From Treponema sp. (GTDB lineage: Bacteria > Spirochaetota > Spirochaetia > Treponematales > Breznakiellaceae): a stretch of DNA of 39,713 nucleotides. Shown here in pieces: positions 10,186 to 18,959 of the stretch. A program made the position numbers and the translations under genes. Below the pieces are notes generated by a model. The model was given only the letters and a program-made list of their open reading frames with translations, did not search any database and was not told the origin of the DNA. The DNA is taken from positions 1 through 39,713 of the forward strand of contig JAISSB010000022.1 in NCBI GenBank assembly GCA_031273325.1, written 5' to 3'. Position 1 is the first letter of the stretch; the number at the start of each line of letters is the position of its first letter.

Positions 10186-10332
10186 GGAGTCTGTCCCGTT
10201 AGCTTAGAGGTCTGTACCCCTTTGACTCAGAGGTCTGTCTCCGTTAGCTCAGAGGTCTGTCCCCGTTTAGATTCGAGGTCTGTCCCCTGTTTAGTTTGGG
10301 GTCTGTCCCCTGTTTAGTTTGGGGTCTGCTAA
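10186..10332. repeat. Array A of GGTCTGTCCCC-core repeats, about 7 copies, 22-23 bp spacing
   Basis: gtctgtcccg, aggtctgtacccc, aggtctgtctcc, aggtctgtccccg, aggtctgtcccctgtttagtttgg, ggtctgtcccctgtttagtttgg, ggtctgct. Confidence 0.93.
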
Positions 10333-10387
10333 CGGTTGCCTAAAGGTTTATACCGTCCGTATGAAGGACTTTGAGACGAAGCTATGA

Positions 10388-10600
10388 GGGAGCTTGATAC
10401 CGACCGATCGAGGAGCTTGATACCGATTGATCGAGGAGCTTGATACCGACCGATCGAGAAGCTTGATACCGACCGATCGAGAAGCTTGATACGAGCGATC
10501 ACAGGGGTTTGATACGAGCGATCACAGGAGTTTGATACCGACCGATCGAGGAGCTTAATACCGACCGATCGAGAAGCTTGATACCGACCGATCAAAGGTG
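10388..10600. repeat. 23-bp tandem repeat GAGCTTGATACCGACCGATCGAG, about 9 units
   Basis: Direct 23-bp periodicity. Each unit can fold CTTGAT-ACCGACCG-ATCGAG (6-bp stem with one G-T pair). Confidence 0.92.
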
Positions 10601-10619
10601 TTTAAGGTGTTTAGACCCT

Positions 10620-10637
10620 AGAGGTCTGTCCCCTTAA
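10620..10637. repeat. 18-bp direct repeat AGAGGTCTGTCCCCTTAA flanking the RAYT gene (copy 1)
   Basis: Identical to 11199-11216. Confidence 0.95.
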
Positions 10638-10638
10638 G

Positions 10639-11151
10639 CTAGCCGAAATCTGCGGTGAAGACCTTAACGAGTAAGTCCGAGAATGTTGTTATGATGTGAT
10701 GAATATTGTGAAGATAATGATATAATCCACCAAATACCCATTCTTTCGCGTGGTTCACTAACCCGGCTTTTACCGGATTCTGATTGATGTATCGGAATAC
10801 TCTCAGAAAATCCTCGCTACTTTCAATAATCCGCGCGTGGAATCTATCTCCCCACAAATGCCCGGTCGTCTTATGTAGTTTGTTCCATCGGATAGCGAAG
10901 ACCATTTTTATCCATTTCATAATCAGAGAAAGGCTAACACCTTTGTCCGGTGTTATGAGGAAATGAATATGATTGTCCATAATACAGAAATTCCATAGCT
11001 TGAACCCATATTTTTGGTGTGCTTCAGCGATAATCTGTATAAAAAGCGCTTTGATAATGGGATTTTTGAGTTCCATTAACCATCGGTTTATTTCAAAGGT
11101 GACATAATAAGTATAACCAAGAGAGGTATTTCCTCTAATTTTGCGAGCCAT
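10639..11151 (-). CDS. REP-associated tyrosine transposase (RAYT, Y1_Tnp/TnpA_REP)
   Basis: HUH motif 'NFCIMDNHIHFLITP'; 'TGHLWGDRFHARIIESSEDFLRVFRYINQNPVKAGLV' containing the catalytic-Tyr region; about 170 aa. Confidence 0.95.
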   Translation of the reverse strand: MARKIRGNTSLGYTYYVTFEINRWLMELKNPIIKALFIQIIAEAHQKYGFKLWNFCIMDNHIHFLITPDKGVSLSLIMKWIKMVFAIRWNKLHKTTGHLWGDRFHARIIESSEDFLRVFRYINQNPVKAGLVNHAKEWVFGGLYHYLHNIHHIITTFSDLLVKVFTADFG

Positions 11152-11198
11152 ATCAAGTTAACGGAGTGTATAACAGTTTTGATTCACAGATTTTATTC

Positions 11199-11216
11199 AG
11201 AGGTCTGTCCCCTTAA
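11199..11216. repeat. 18-bp direct repeat AGAGGTCTGTCCCCTTAA (copy 2), followed at 11223 by a GGGGTCTGTCCCC copy
   Basis: Identical to 10620-10637; the two copies bracket the RAYT gene. Confidence 0.95.
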
Positions 11217-11290
11217 TTCACAGGGGTCTGTCCCCTAACCCTCGGAGATTTTCTCCTTGAATAAAAAATAATGCTATGCTATAAAGGAGT

Positions 11291-12397
11291 ATGTTCTTCG
11301 TGTTGCTGTTCATTTGTAGCGTTTCTCTCTACGCACAGCAAACAAATGCTGCTGATTTGTTAATTAATCAAGAGGATATTGCTATTGAACCCGGTATTGG
11401 TGGGTTTCACTTATTTGTACGGCAAAGCCCCAGTATAAAATCCATAGCACTCGTTGAAGCAACTCAAGACCCGTCGCTCAAAGAACCGCATTACCTCTAC
11501 CGGGCAACCCGATGGAACGCTATCAACGGTAACGAAAAACGCCGTATCAATGGTTCTCTTACCACCGGTGGGTCTGAAGCATGGGCTATTGTGGATTCAA
11601 CGATTGAACCGCACCCTATGCTGGGGGATTCTTTTCATCTTTTTATTCCTTCAGTTGTCCGCTATGGACTTGAAAACACCCGCCATGGAGAGCTTACGGT
11701 TACAGACGGTACTTTTTTTAACATTCGTACGTTTGCTCAGCCGTATGCTGACGGTAGTGCTGGGTGGCGGGATAATGCTTTTGTCCTCCGCGTGAGTCCG
11801 AAAATTTATGTCGGTCCGCCAGAGGGAAATTACAGTACTGAAACAATAGAAGCGTTTACGAGTATTGCCGCCGTAAGCGGAGGCAGTCTCTTTTGGGCTT
11901 TGAACGCCTCAAATGCTCTTACGAAAATACGGACGATCTTAGAGCGGGAACAGGGAAAAACCGTTGATGTAGTGATTTGTATGGACACAACGAGGAGTAT
12001 GAAAGAAGAGATTGCCGTGATCCAGCTTTCGCTTGTTCCTATGCTTGAATCAATTCACGATATGTTTAGCGATCTGCGTATTGGTATAACGTTGTACCGT
12101 GATTACCATGATGAATATGTAACGCGGATTTTTCCCTTTACTCGAAAGTTTGCCACCTTACAACAGTCACTCAATAAGATAAAAGCAGATGGAGGGGACG
12201 ATATCCCGGAAGCAGTGTACGAAGGGCTGTATATAGCGGCATCACAGTTTCCGTGGAGCGCCGACGTACGCATTATCTTTCTCTTGGGCGACGCACCCCC
12301 TCACCAGAAACAGCGCGGCTCTATTTCTCAACAAGCTACGTTTCAAAGAATTCTCGCAAAAGATATTCTCATTCATTCGATGATTTTTCCTCACTGA
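11291..12397 (+). CDS. von Willebrand factor A (VWA) domain protein, secreted
   Basis: Signal peptide; MIDAS-like 'VDVVICMDTTRSMKEEI' (DxTxS), 'DGGDDIPEAVYEGL'; RBS aaaggag. Confidence 0.85.
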   Translation: MFFVLLFICSVSLYAQQTNAADLLINQEDIAIEPGIGGFHLFVRQSPSIKSIALVEATQDPSLKEPHYLYRATRWNAINGNEKRRINGSLTTGGSEAWAIVDSTIEPHPMLGDSFHLFIPSVVRYGLENTRHGELTVTDGTFFNIRTFAQPYADGSAGWRDNAFVLRVSPKIYVGPPEGNYSTETIEAFTSIAAVSGGSLFWALNASNALTKIRTILEREQGKTVDVVICMDTTRSMKEEIAVIQLSLVPMLESIHDMFSDLRIGITLYRDYHDEYVTRIFPFTRKFATLQQSLNKIKADGGDDIPEAVYEGLYIAASQFPWSADVRIIFLLGDAPPHQKQRGSISQQATFQRILAKDILIHSMIFPH

Positions 12398-12399
12398 TG

Positions 12400-13002
12400 C
12401 TATTCTAACAGGAAGCGGGGACGATATTTTTTTTTATATTCAGAATACTGCACGTCGCTATTAAAGAGCCGCTCGGCTTCCAGCGACGTCGGCGGTCCAT
12501 GACCGGGAAATACCATACAGTTATAGGGCAACGTAAAAAGTTTATTGCGTATTGCCGTCATTTGAATGGCTGAACCGTACATGCTCGTTGTCCTGCCGAC
12601 AAAACCTGCCCCAAGGACATCTCCCGTAAACAGCAACTGTTCAATTTTATATACGACCGAATCTTGCGAATGTCCCGGCACCGATATAATTTCAAAGACA
12701 AAATCACCAATCGTTAAAGCTTCGCCTTCTCGAACCATTTTAACATTATACCCGCCCAAATTTTTATTTGCAGCGTAGATAGCAATATCATAAATACACG
12801 TTAAACACCTTAAACCGTTGGTATGTCCTTTGTGATCATGGGTAATGAGCGCAGCATGCAGATGATAATTATTTTCTTCAATAAGATTCAGCATATTAAT
12901 ATCTACGTGACCGGGATCAATAAGCACCGCATCATGCTTTGTATTTCCCAAAAGATAACCGTTGCACCTACTTGATTTACTGCGGCAAAAAAAAACATCC
13001 AT
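12400..13002 (-). CDS. Metallo-beta-lactamase-fold hydrolase (glyoxalase II-like), variant motif HDHKGH
   Basis: 'ALITHDHKGHTNGL', 'SVPGHSQDSVVYKIEQLLFTGDVLG', 'VFPGHGPPTSLEAE'. Confidence 0.88.
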   Translation of the reverse strand: MDVFFCRSKSSRCNGYLLGNTKHDAVLIDPGHVDINMLNLIEENNYHLHAALITHDHKGHTNGLRCLTCIYDIAIYAANKNLGGYNVKMVREGEALTIGDFVFEIISVPGHSQDSVVYKIEQLLFTGDVLGAGFVGRTTSMYGSAIQMTAIRNKLFTLPYNCMVFPGHGPPTSLEAERLFNSDVQYSEYKKKYRPRFLLE

Positions 13003-13003
13003 A

Positions 13004-13600
13004 TTAATAATCTATATCTTTTAATCCGAAAATAGCTTCGGCAGTATTTGAAGAACTAAATACGACATTTCTTTGCCGTGCTTTAACAAAATAAACTCCG
13101 GTTAAATTGCAGTTATTAAACTGTACCGAGTCAATATCTGCATTAATAAAACGGCTGTGATACAGATCGGAACTGCTGAATGTGCAGCCGGACAGTAAAC
13201 TGCCATTGAAATTTAAATAGGTTAATTCGGCGCTATCAAACGTACAGTTCCACAATGTAGCCCCCGCAAAAGATACAAAGCGGATATCGCAGCCGATAAG
13301 CAAACATGAATCAAATATTGCAAAATCAAAGAAATTCATCGTAATATGCGTTTGTAAAAAAGAACAGCGGGAAAAATGCGTTTCTATAAATGCACAACCG
13401 TTGAACGAAGAATCGGAAAAATGTTCATCTTCAAAACTTAAACCGGATGCATTTATGTCTTTTACTGTTGGTTGTCCGCGTATTTCCGCCGCTATACGGG
13501 TGCTTTCTTGACCGGGATTTGCCGCATGAACGGCGCATAACCGTGAGCCGGTAATTGCGGCTCGTCCACAGCCAGCTATGCACGGAATTATATTAAACAT
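13004..13600 (-). CDS. Pentapeptide-repeat protein with N-terminal Cys/His (putative zinc) motif
   Basis: Repeated A/S-x-F/L-x-x pattern (SSFNGCAFIETHFSRCSF...SFAGATLWNCTFDSAELTYLNFNGSLLSGCTFSSSDL). N-terminal C-x3-C-x10-C-x2-H. Start set at Met33 (13600) because the longer ORF runs into a non-coding repeat. Confidence 0.82.
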   Translation of the reverse strand: MFNIIPCIAGCGRAAITGSRLCAVHAANPGQESTRIAAEIRGQPTVKDINASGLSFEDEHFSDSSFNGCAFIETHFSRCSFLQTHITMNFFDFAIFDSCLLIGCDIRFVSFAGATLWNCTFDSAELTYLNFNGSLLSGCTFSSSDLYHSRFINADIDSVQFNNCNLTGVYFVKARQRNVVFSSSNTAEAIFGLKDIDY

Positions 13601-13646
13601 ATGTTGAACATAGTAGAGTACTATACGAATAGCTTTGTCAAGCCTT

Positions 13647-14632
13647 TTCAGGGACAGACCTTTCGGTGTGTCCACATGTCGCCGGACTTCGATCAAGGGG
13701 GACAGACCTCTTTGTAAAGATAGACTCTATCAACAGGGACAGACCTCTTTGAAAAGACAAACTCTATCAAGGGGACAGACCCCTGAAGAAGATAGACTCT
13801 ATCAAGGGGACAGACCTCTTTGAAAAGACAGACTCTATCAAAATGGACAGACCTTATGAAAAAGACAGACTCTATCAACGGGGACAGACCTCTTTGAAAG
13901 ATAGACTCTGTTAATGGGGACAGACCTCTTTGAAAAGACAAACTCTATCAACGGGCAAACTCTATTAACGGAGGCAGACCTCTTTGAAAGAGATAAACTC
14001 TATCAACGGAGACAGGCCTCTTTGAAAGACAGACTCTGTCAACGGGGACAGACCTCTGATGTAGATAAACTCTATCAACGGAGACAGATCTTATGAAAAA
14101 GACAGACTCTATCAACGGGGACAGACCTCTGATGTAGATAAACTCTGTCAACGGGGACAGACCTCTGATGTAGACAGACTCTATCAACAGGGACAGACCT
14201 CTTTGAAAAGATAGACTCTATCAACGGGGACAGACCTCTTTGTAAAGATAGACTCTATCAACAGGCAGACCTCTTTGATAGATAGACTCTATCAACAGGC
14301 AGACCTCTTTGATAGATAGACTCTATCAACAGGGACAGACCTCTTTGATAGATAGACTCTATCAACAGGCAGACCTTTTTGAAAAAGATAAACTCTATCA
14401 ACGGGGACAGACCTCTGATGTAGACAAACTCTATCAACGGGGACAGACCTCTTTGTAAAGATAGACTCTATCAACAGGCAGACCTCTTTGATAGATAGAC
14501 TCTATCAACAGGGACAGACCTCTTTGATAGATAGACTCTATCAACAGGGACAGACCTCTTTGAAAAAGATAAACTCTATCAAAATGGGGACAGATCTCTT
14601 TGAAAAGATAGACTCTGTCAAGGAGGACGACC
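13647..14632. repeat. Array B: about 26 irregular 34-38-bp units GGGGACAGACCTCTTTGAAAAGATAGACTCTATCAAC
   Basis: Core GGGGACAGACC alternates with palindrome GATAGA-C-TCTATC; numerous variants and some truncated units (aggcagacc). Confidence 0.96.
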
Positions 14633-14688
14633 TCCCAAAAACATTTAAGCTATTAACATGGGTATATTTTTTGGCTACACTGCACAGT

Positions 14689-16266
14689 ATGCATGCTATT
14701 TTTGAGCGGAATATCCGCGCTTTAGGTGCTAATAGCTGTGTACAACACCTTTCTGCTTTCCACACCACGGCGAACCAATTGGTTCTGGTTGAAGCGCGGA
14801 ATGGAGAAGCCGTTCCGGCGTGGCGTGATAGTGAAGGACACAATCACCCATTCCATTCAATGGTAGATCCGTGGCGCGAAGCGCACCGTATTGTCGACAC
14901 TGTGCAGAGCGATTGTATCGTTGCGCTCGGCATGGGCGGCGCTTTTATACTCACAACATTCTTGGAACAGCACCGGGATTCTGTGCTGATAATCATTGAA
15001 TATAATACGGCATTATGCGCAGAACTCTTTCATTTAAAAGATTTTTCGCTGTTGTTGTCTGACAAACGAGTGCTATTCCTCCTTGACCCGTCCCCGTCAA
15101 CTATTGAACAAACGATTATCCGCTCTTATCAGCCAATGCTTCACGGTACGATTCAAACAATGCCGCTTCACACGCGTATTGCCCTTGATCCTCCGTCTTT
15201 TCAGCATGCGTCAGCAGCTCTGCACCAAGCTATCGATACTGTTGCACATGATTATTCGGTGCAGGCATTGTTCGGGAAAAAATGGTTCTTAAATATTATC
15301 CGGAATGTACGCTATTTTCCCGCTGCACCCAAGCACATACCGCACGTAGCCGTTGCTGCAGTGTGCGGAGCCGGTCCTTCGTTGGAAGAACAGATTCCAG
15401 TATTAATAGAAAAGCATGCAGATTACTGTATTATTGCCACTGATACCAGCTTTCCGGTACTGATGCAGGCAGGCATACAACCGGACGCGGTTATTGCTGT
15501 AGATGCTCAATATATTAGTTATCAACATTTTTTAGGGTTTTCTCCCTTTTCAATCCCGCTTTTTGTTGATTTAGCAATAGCCCCGACGGTGAGTTCTTGT
15601 GCTGCCGACATACATTTTTTTGCGTCTCAGCACCCTTTGTGCCAGTATTTCTCCCGGCGCTTAGCGATCCCCACCGTAGACTGTTCCGGCGCCAACGTGA
15701 GTTATGCGGCGGTTTCTGTAGCAGAAATGCTCGGAGCAACCCGTATAGACCTCTATGGAACCGATTTTTCTTATCCATGGGGAAAAAGTTATGCGCGCGG
15801 AACCTATCTGTCTGCACAGTATGCGGTGCAGCAAAGCCGTTTGAAGCCGATAGAGCATTTATTTTCAACCGTGCTGTACCGAAGCAGTCTACAAAAAATT
15901 AAAAAAGGGAACGAATGGTACTATGAAACAAAGCTTTTGAAGCGGTATCGGCTTTTACTGGAAGAAAAATCGAAACGACTGTCGGCTGTCTTAAACGCAG
16001 TGCCGGGCAGCGGCGCACCCATACATGTGACCGTTATTCCTCAAAAAAGGTACAATAGTTGGATTGAAAAAACGAATCAAAGCGGATATACTGTATTAAA
16101 GCAGTACTATAGCGCGCTTTTGGACCTGAGCGACCCTGAAGTATGTGAAACGCTCCTTCCGGTGGCAGCAGCACTACAGCGAGAAAATCCCCATAACTAT
16201 GGACAACCGTTGCTGGAAAGCGCACGCAGTTACTGTTTAAATGAGATTAAAAAATTATTAAGTTAA
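14689..16266 (+). CDS. DUF115 / MptE-like, motility-associated (Maf-like) family protein
   Basis: 'VAAVCGAGPSLEEQIPVLIEKHADYCIIATDTSFPVLMQAGIQPDAVIAVDAQ', 'IDLYGTDFSYPWGKSYARGTYL'. ORF is open from 14488, but codons 1-67 are repeat array, so the start is set at ATG 14689. Confidence 0.85.
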   Translation: MHAIFERNIRALGANSCVQHLSAFHTTANQLVLVEARNGEAVPAWRDSEGHNHPFHSMVDPWREAHRIVDTVQSDCIVALGMGGAFILTTFLEQHRDSVLIIIEYNTALCAELFHLKDFSLLLSDKRVLFLLDPSPSTIEQTIIRSYQPMLHGTIQTMPLHTRIALDPPSFQHASAALHQAIDTVAHDYSVQALFGKKWFLNIIRNVRYFPAAPKHIPHVAVAAVCGAGPSLEEQIPVLIEKHADYCIIATDTSFPVLMQAGIQPDAVIAVDAQYISYQHFLGFSPFSIPLFVDLAIAPTVSSCAADIHFFASQHPLCQYFSRRLAIPTVDCSGANVSYAAVSVAEMLGATRIDLYGTDFSYPWGKSYARGTYLSAQYAVQQSRLKPIEHLFSTVLYRSSLQKIKKGNEWYYETKLLKRYRLLLEEKSKRLSAVLNAVPGSGAPIHVTVIPQKRYNSWIEKTNQSGYTVLKQYYSALLDLSDPEVCETLLPVAAALQRENPHNYGQPLLESARSYCLNEIKKLLS

Positions 16267-16269
16267 GGA

Positions 16270-17598
16270 ATGCATATGCCCGATATTCCTATCGTTGCAA
16301 TAGTTGGAAGACCAAACGTTGGTAAATCAACATTATTTAATAGATTAGTTCGCCAACGGCGCGCAATAACCGATCCTACCCCCGGTGTTACCCGGGATCC
16401 GGTTAGTTTAATCACTGTTTTGGGGGATACTGCTTGTTCTTTAGTTGATACCGGCGGATTTAATAGCACTGTTCGTTCAGACCTTGAGCATACAGTCCGT
16501 GAGCGCGTACTAGAAATGGTGCGGAAAGCGCATACTATCGTGTTAGTCTTTGCTGCAGGCGACCTAACTGCCGAAGACGAAGAACTGATCGCCATACTGC
16601 GCCCCTATCAAAACCGGATCATTGTAGCCGTGAATAAAACTGAAGGAGGAAGGCTCGTCTCTGAAGCGCAAAATATATTTAAATACGGCTTTGAAGAACT
16701 GTACTGTATCTCTGCTGAACATGGCGATCATATCGGTGAACTTATCACAGCTATTGAAAAAAAGCTTCCGCTCTTGTCCGGTACCGTGCCGGAACAAGAA
16801 AAAGAATCTATTTCTATTGCAATATTAGGGAAACCAAACACCGGTAAATCGACTCTTTCTAATTTTCTCACGAATTCCCAAGCTTCTATTGTAAGTCCGG
16901 TTCCGGGTACGACCCGCGACATTATTGAAGGAACGTTTTACTTTAGAAATAAGACCTTTAATATTCTTGATACTGCCGGCATTAGGCGGAAAAGCAAAGT
17001 GACAGAAAATATTGAATATTATTCTGTTAATCGCGCTATTAAAACGCTGAATGAAGCTTCTATTGTTTTTTTAATGATTGATTCGGTTGAAGGGCTTTCA
17101 GAACAGGATAAAAAAATAGCCTCGCTTGCACATAATAAAGGCCGCGGGGTGATTCTGGTACTCAATAAATGGGATATGATGCCGCGCATAAAAAATGCCT
17201 TTGAAGCAGTCTGTGACCGTATACATTTTTCATTCGGTCACATGGAATATGCGCCGATTATTGCAATTAGCGCCAGCAAAGGAGAGGGTATTGAGAAATT
17301 GCTGAGTACGGCTCTTGCTATGTACCATCAATTGACAACAAAGATTGAAACGGCACGGCTCAACCGGCAGTTGGAACGGTGGCTTGCCGAATATCCGCTC
17401 CCCATAGGACCGCAAACACGATTTAAAATCCGCTATGCGGTACAAACGTCAGAAAATCCCATACGGTTCCGTTTTTTTGTAACCCGTCCCCAAGCAGTAA
17501 CCGAACAGTACAAAGCGTTCCTCCGCAATAAAATACGGCATGACCTTGGCTTTCCTTTTATTCCTATTAATATAGAAATACGGTCTACAAGGAATTAA
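16270..17598 (+). CDS. der: Ribosome biogenesis GTPase Der (EngA), tandem G domains
   Basis: Two G1 motifs (GRPNVGKS, GKPNTGKS), NKTEGG/NKWD, KH-like C-terminus. Confidence 0.97.
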   Translation: MHMPDIPIVAIVGRPNVGKSTLFNRLVRQRRAITDPTPGVTRDPVSLITVLGDTACSLVDTGGFNSTVRSDLEHTVRERVLEMVRKAHTIVLVFAAGDLTAEDEELIAILRPYQNRIIVAVNKTEGGRLVSEAQNIFKYGFEELYCISAEHGDHIGELITAIEKKLPLLSGTVPEQEKESISIAILGKPNTGKSTLSNFLTNSQASIVSPVPGTTRDIIEGTFYFRNKTFNILDTAGIRRKSKVTENIEYYSVNRAIKTLNEASIVFLMIDSVEGLSEQDKKIASLAHNKGRGVILVLNKWDMMPRIKNAFEAVCDRIHFSFGHMEYAPIIAISASKGEGIEKLLSTALAMYHQLTTKIETARLNRQLERWLAEYPLPIGPQTRFKIRYAVQTSENPIRFRFFVTRPQAVTEQYKAFLRNKIRHDLGFPFIPINIEIRSTRN

Positions 17599-17603
17599 GG
17601 CGT

Positions 17604-18959
17604 ATGTACTGTATTCCTCCGATTCTTAAAGAAATTGCTGCGAAATTTTCTCATGTGGGGAAAAAAGTTTTTCTGGTCGGCGGTGCGGTGCGCGATATGC
17701 TTCGCGGTATAAAGGCACATGATTTTGACCTTGCAACAGACGCCCTTCCAGAAGAAGTAAGCAGCGTTTTTAAAAGAGTTTTTCCTACCGGCATAACGCA
17801 TGGCACTGTTACCGTGTATTTCAAAGGTCAGCAGCTTGAAGTAACCACGTTCCGCACTGAAATCGGTTACAGTGACGGACGGCACCCGGATATGATTCAT
17901 TTTACGTCGTCCATTGAAGAAGATTTGTCACGGCGTGATTTTACGATGAATGCAATGGCGCTTAATATATTGAACGGCACCCTTATTGATCCGTTTCATG
18001 GAGCGGCAGATATTCAACATAACATTATTCGTTGTGTCGGTGATCCGGTCGAACGGTTCAATGAAGACGGGTTAAGACCGTTACGTGCCGTTCGTTTTGC
18101 TGCTCAATTAAATTTTTCTATTGACTCTGCAACGCTTGAAGCGATTCCTGCATGTATAGCCTCTGTAAAAAAAGTTTCTCAGGAACGTATCCGCGACGAA
18201 ATAGATAAAATTATTGATTCTCAACATCCCAGCACCGCCTTTCTTCTCATGGAAAAAACAACACTCTTAGCTCTTATTTTGCCGGAATTAGCTCAGTGCC
18301 GCGGGATCGAACAGAAGGGTTTTCACAGATTTGATGTGCTCGATCATGTACTCTTGGCGTGCGATTATGCGGCACAACACGGTTATCCGCATACGGTGCG
18401 GTTAGCGGCTCTTCTGCACGACAGCGGAAAACCGCTCGTGCGCGAAGAACAGAACGGCGTATGGACCTTTTATAACCATGAACAAAAATCGGCAGCATTA
18501 GCTGAATCACTGTTAAACCGTCTCCGCTACCCTCATACTGTTATGCACGAAGTGACGCATTTAATAAAGAATCACATGTTTCATTATGAAGAATCGTGGA
18601 CAGACGCAGCGGTACGGCGTTTTATTATCCGTGTCGGCGTTGAACATCTGACTGCTCTTTATCAATTACGGTTTGCCGACGCATTTGCAACGGCGAAACA
18701 ACATATTCCCGTTGATTATTTAGCGCCGCTCACAACCCATGTTGAAAAGATACTTGCAGAAAGTCATTGTTTTTCTCTCAAAGATTTAGCCATTAACGGC
18801 AACGACTTAATGCAGTTAGGGATAGAGCCGGGGCCGAATATGGGAATTATTCTCAATGAATTACTTGAAACGGTGATAAGCGATCCGGCGCTTAACACCT
18901 TTGAACAGTTAAAAACGATAGCATGCCGGTTGAAGCAGCGGAAGTTTAATGCTCTTTAA
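17604..18959 (+). CDS. CCA tRNA nucleotidyltransferase / poly(A) polymerase family with HD domain
   Basis: 'VFLVGGAVRDMLRGIKAHDFDLATDALPEEV', 'RRDFTMNAMALN', 'LHDSGKP' HD motif. Confidence 0.95.
   Translation: MYCIPPILKEIAAKFSHVGKKVFLVGGAVRDMLRGIKAHDFDLATDALPEEVSSVFKRVFPTGITHGTVTVYFKGQQLEVTTFRTEIGYSDGRHPDMIHFTSSIEEDLSRRDFTMNAMALNILNGTLIDPFHGAADIQHNIIRCVGDPVERFNEDGLRPLRAVRFAAQLNFSIDSATLEAIPACIASVKKVSQERIRDEIDKIIDSQHPSTAFLLMEKTTLLALILPELAQCRGIEQKGFHRFDVLDHVLLACDYAAQHGYPHTVRLAALLHDSGKPLVREEQNGVWTFYNHEQKSAALAESLLNRLRYPHTVMHEVTHLIKNHMFHYEESWTDAAVRRFIIRVGVEHLTALYQLRFADAFATAKQHIPVDYLAPLTTHVEKILAESHCFSLKDLAINGNDLMQLGIEPGPNMGIILNELLETVISDPALNTFEQLKTIACRLKQRKFNAL

Noticed and set aside
12300-12400. 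VWA protein truncated by the neighbouring MBL gene
   Set aside because: The ORF ends abruptly after IHSMIFPH, but no continuation was found in other frames; truncation not demonstrable without homologues.
13693-14474. Short ORFs such as 13693..13941(-), 13948..14187(-), 14292..14474(-)
   Set aside because: By-products of repeat units lacking stops; no coding signal beyond the repeat.
13647-14632. CRISPR-like array (about 36-bp periodic repeats)
   Set aside because: Both parts of each unit are repeated; no unique spacers; RAYT rather than cas in the window.
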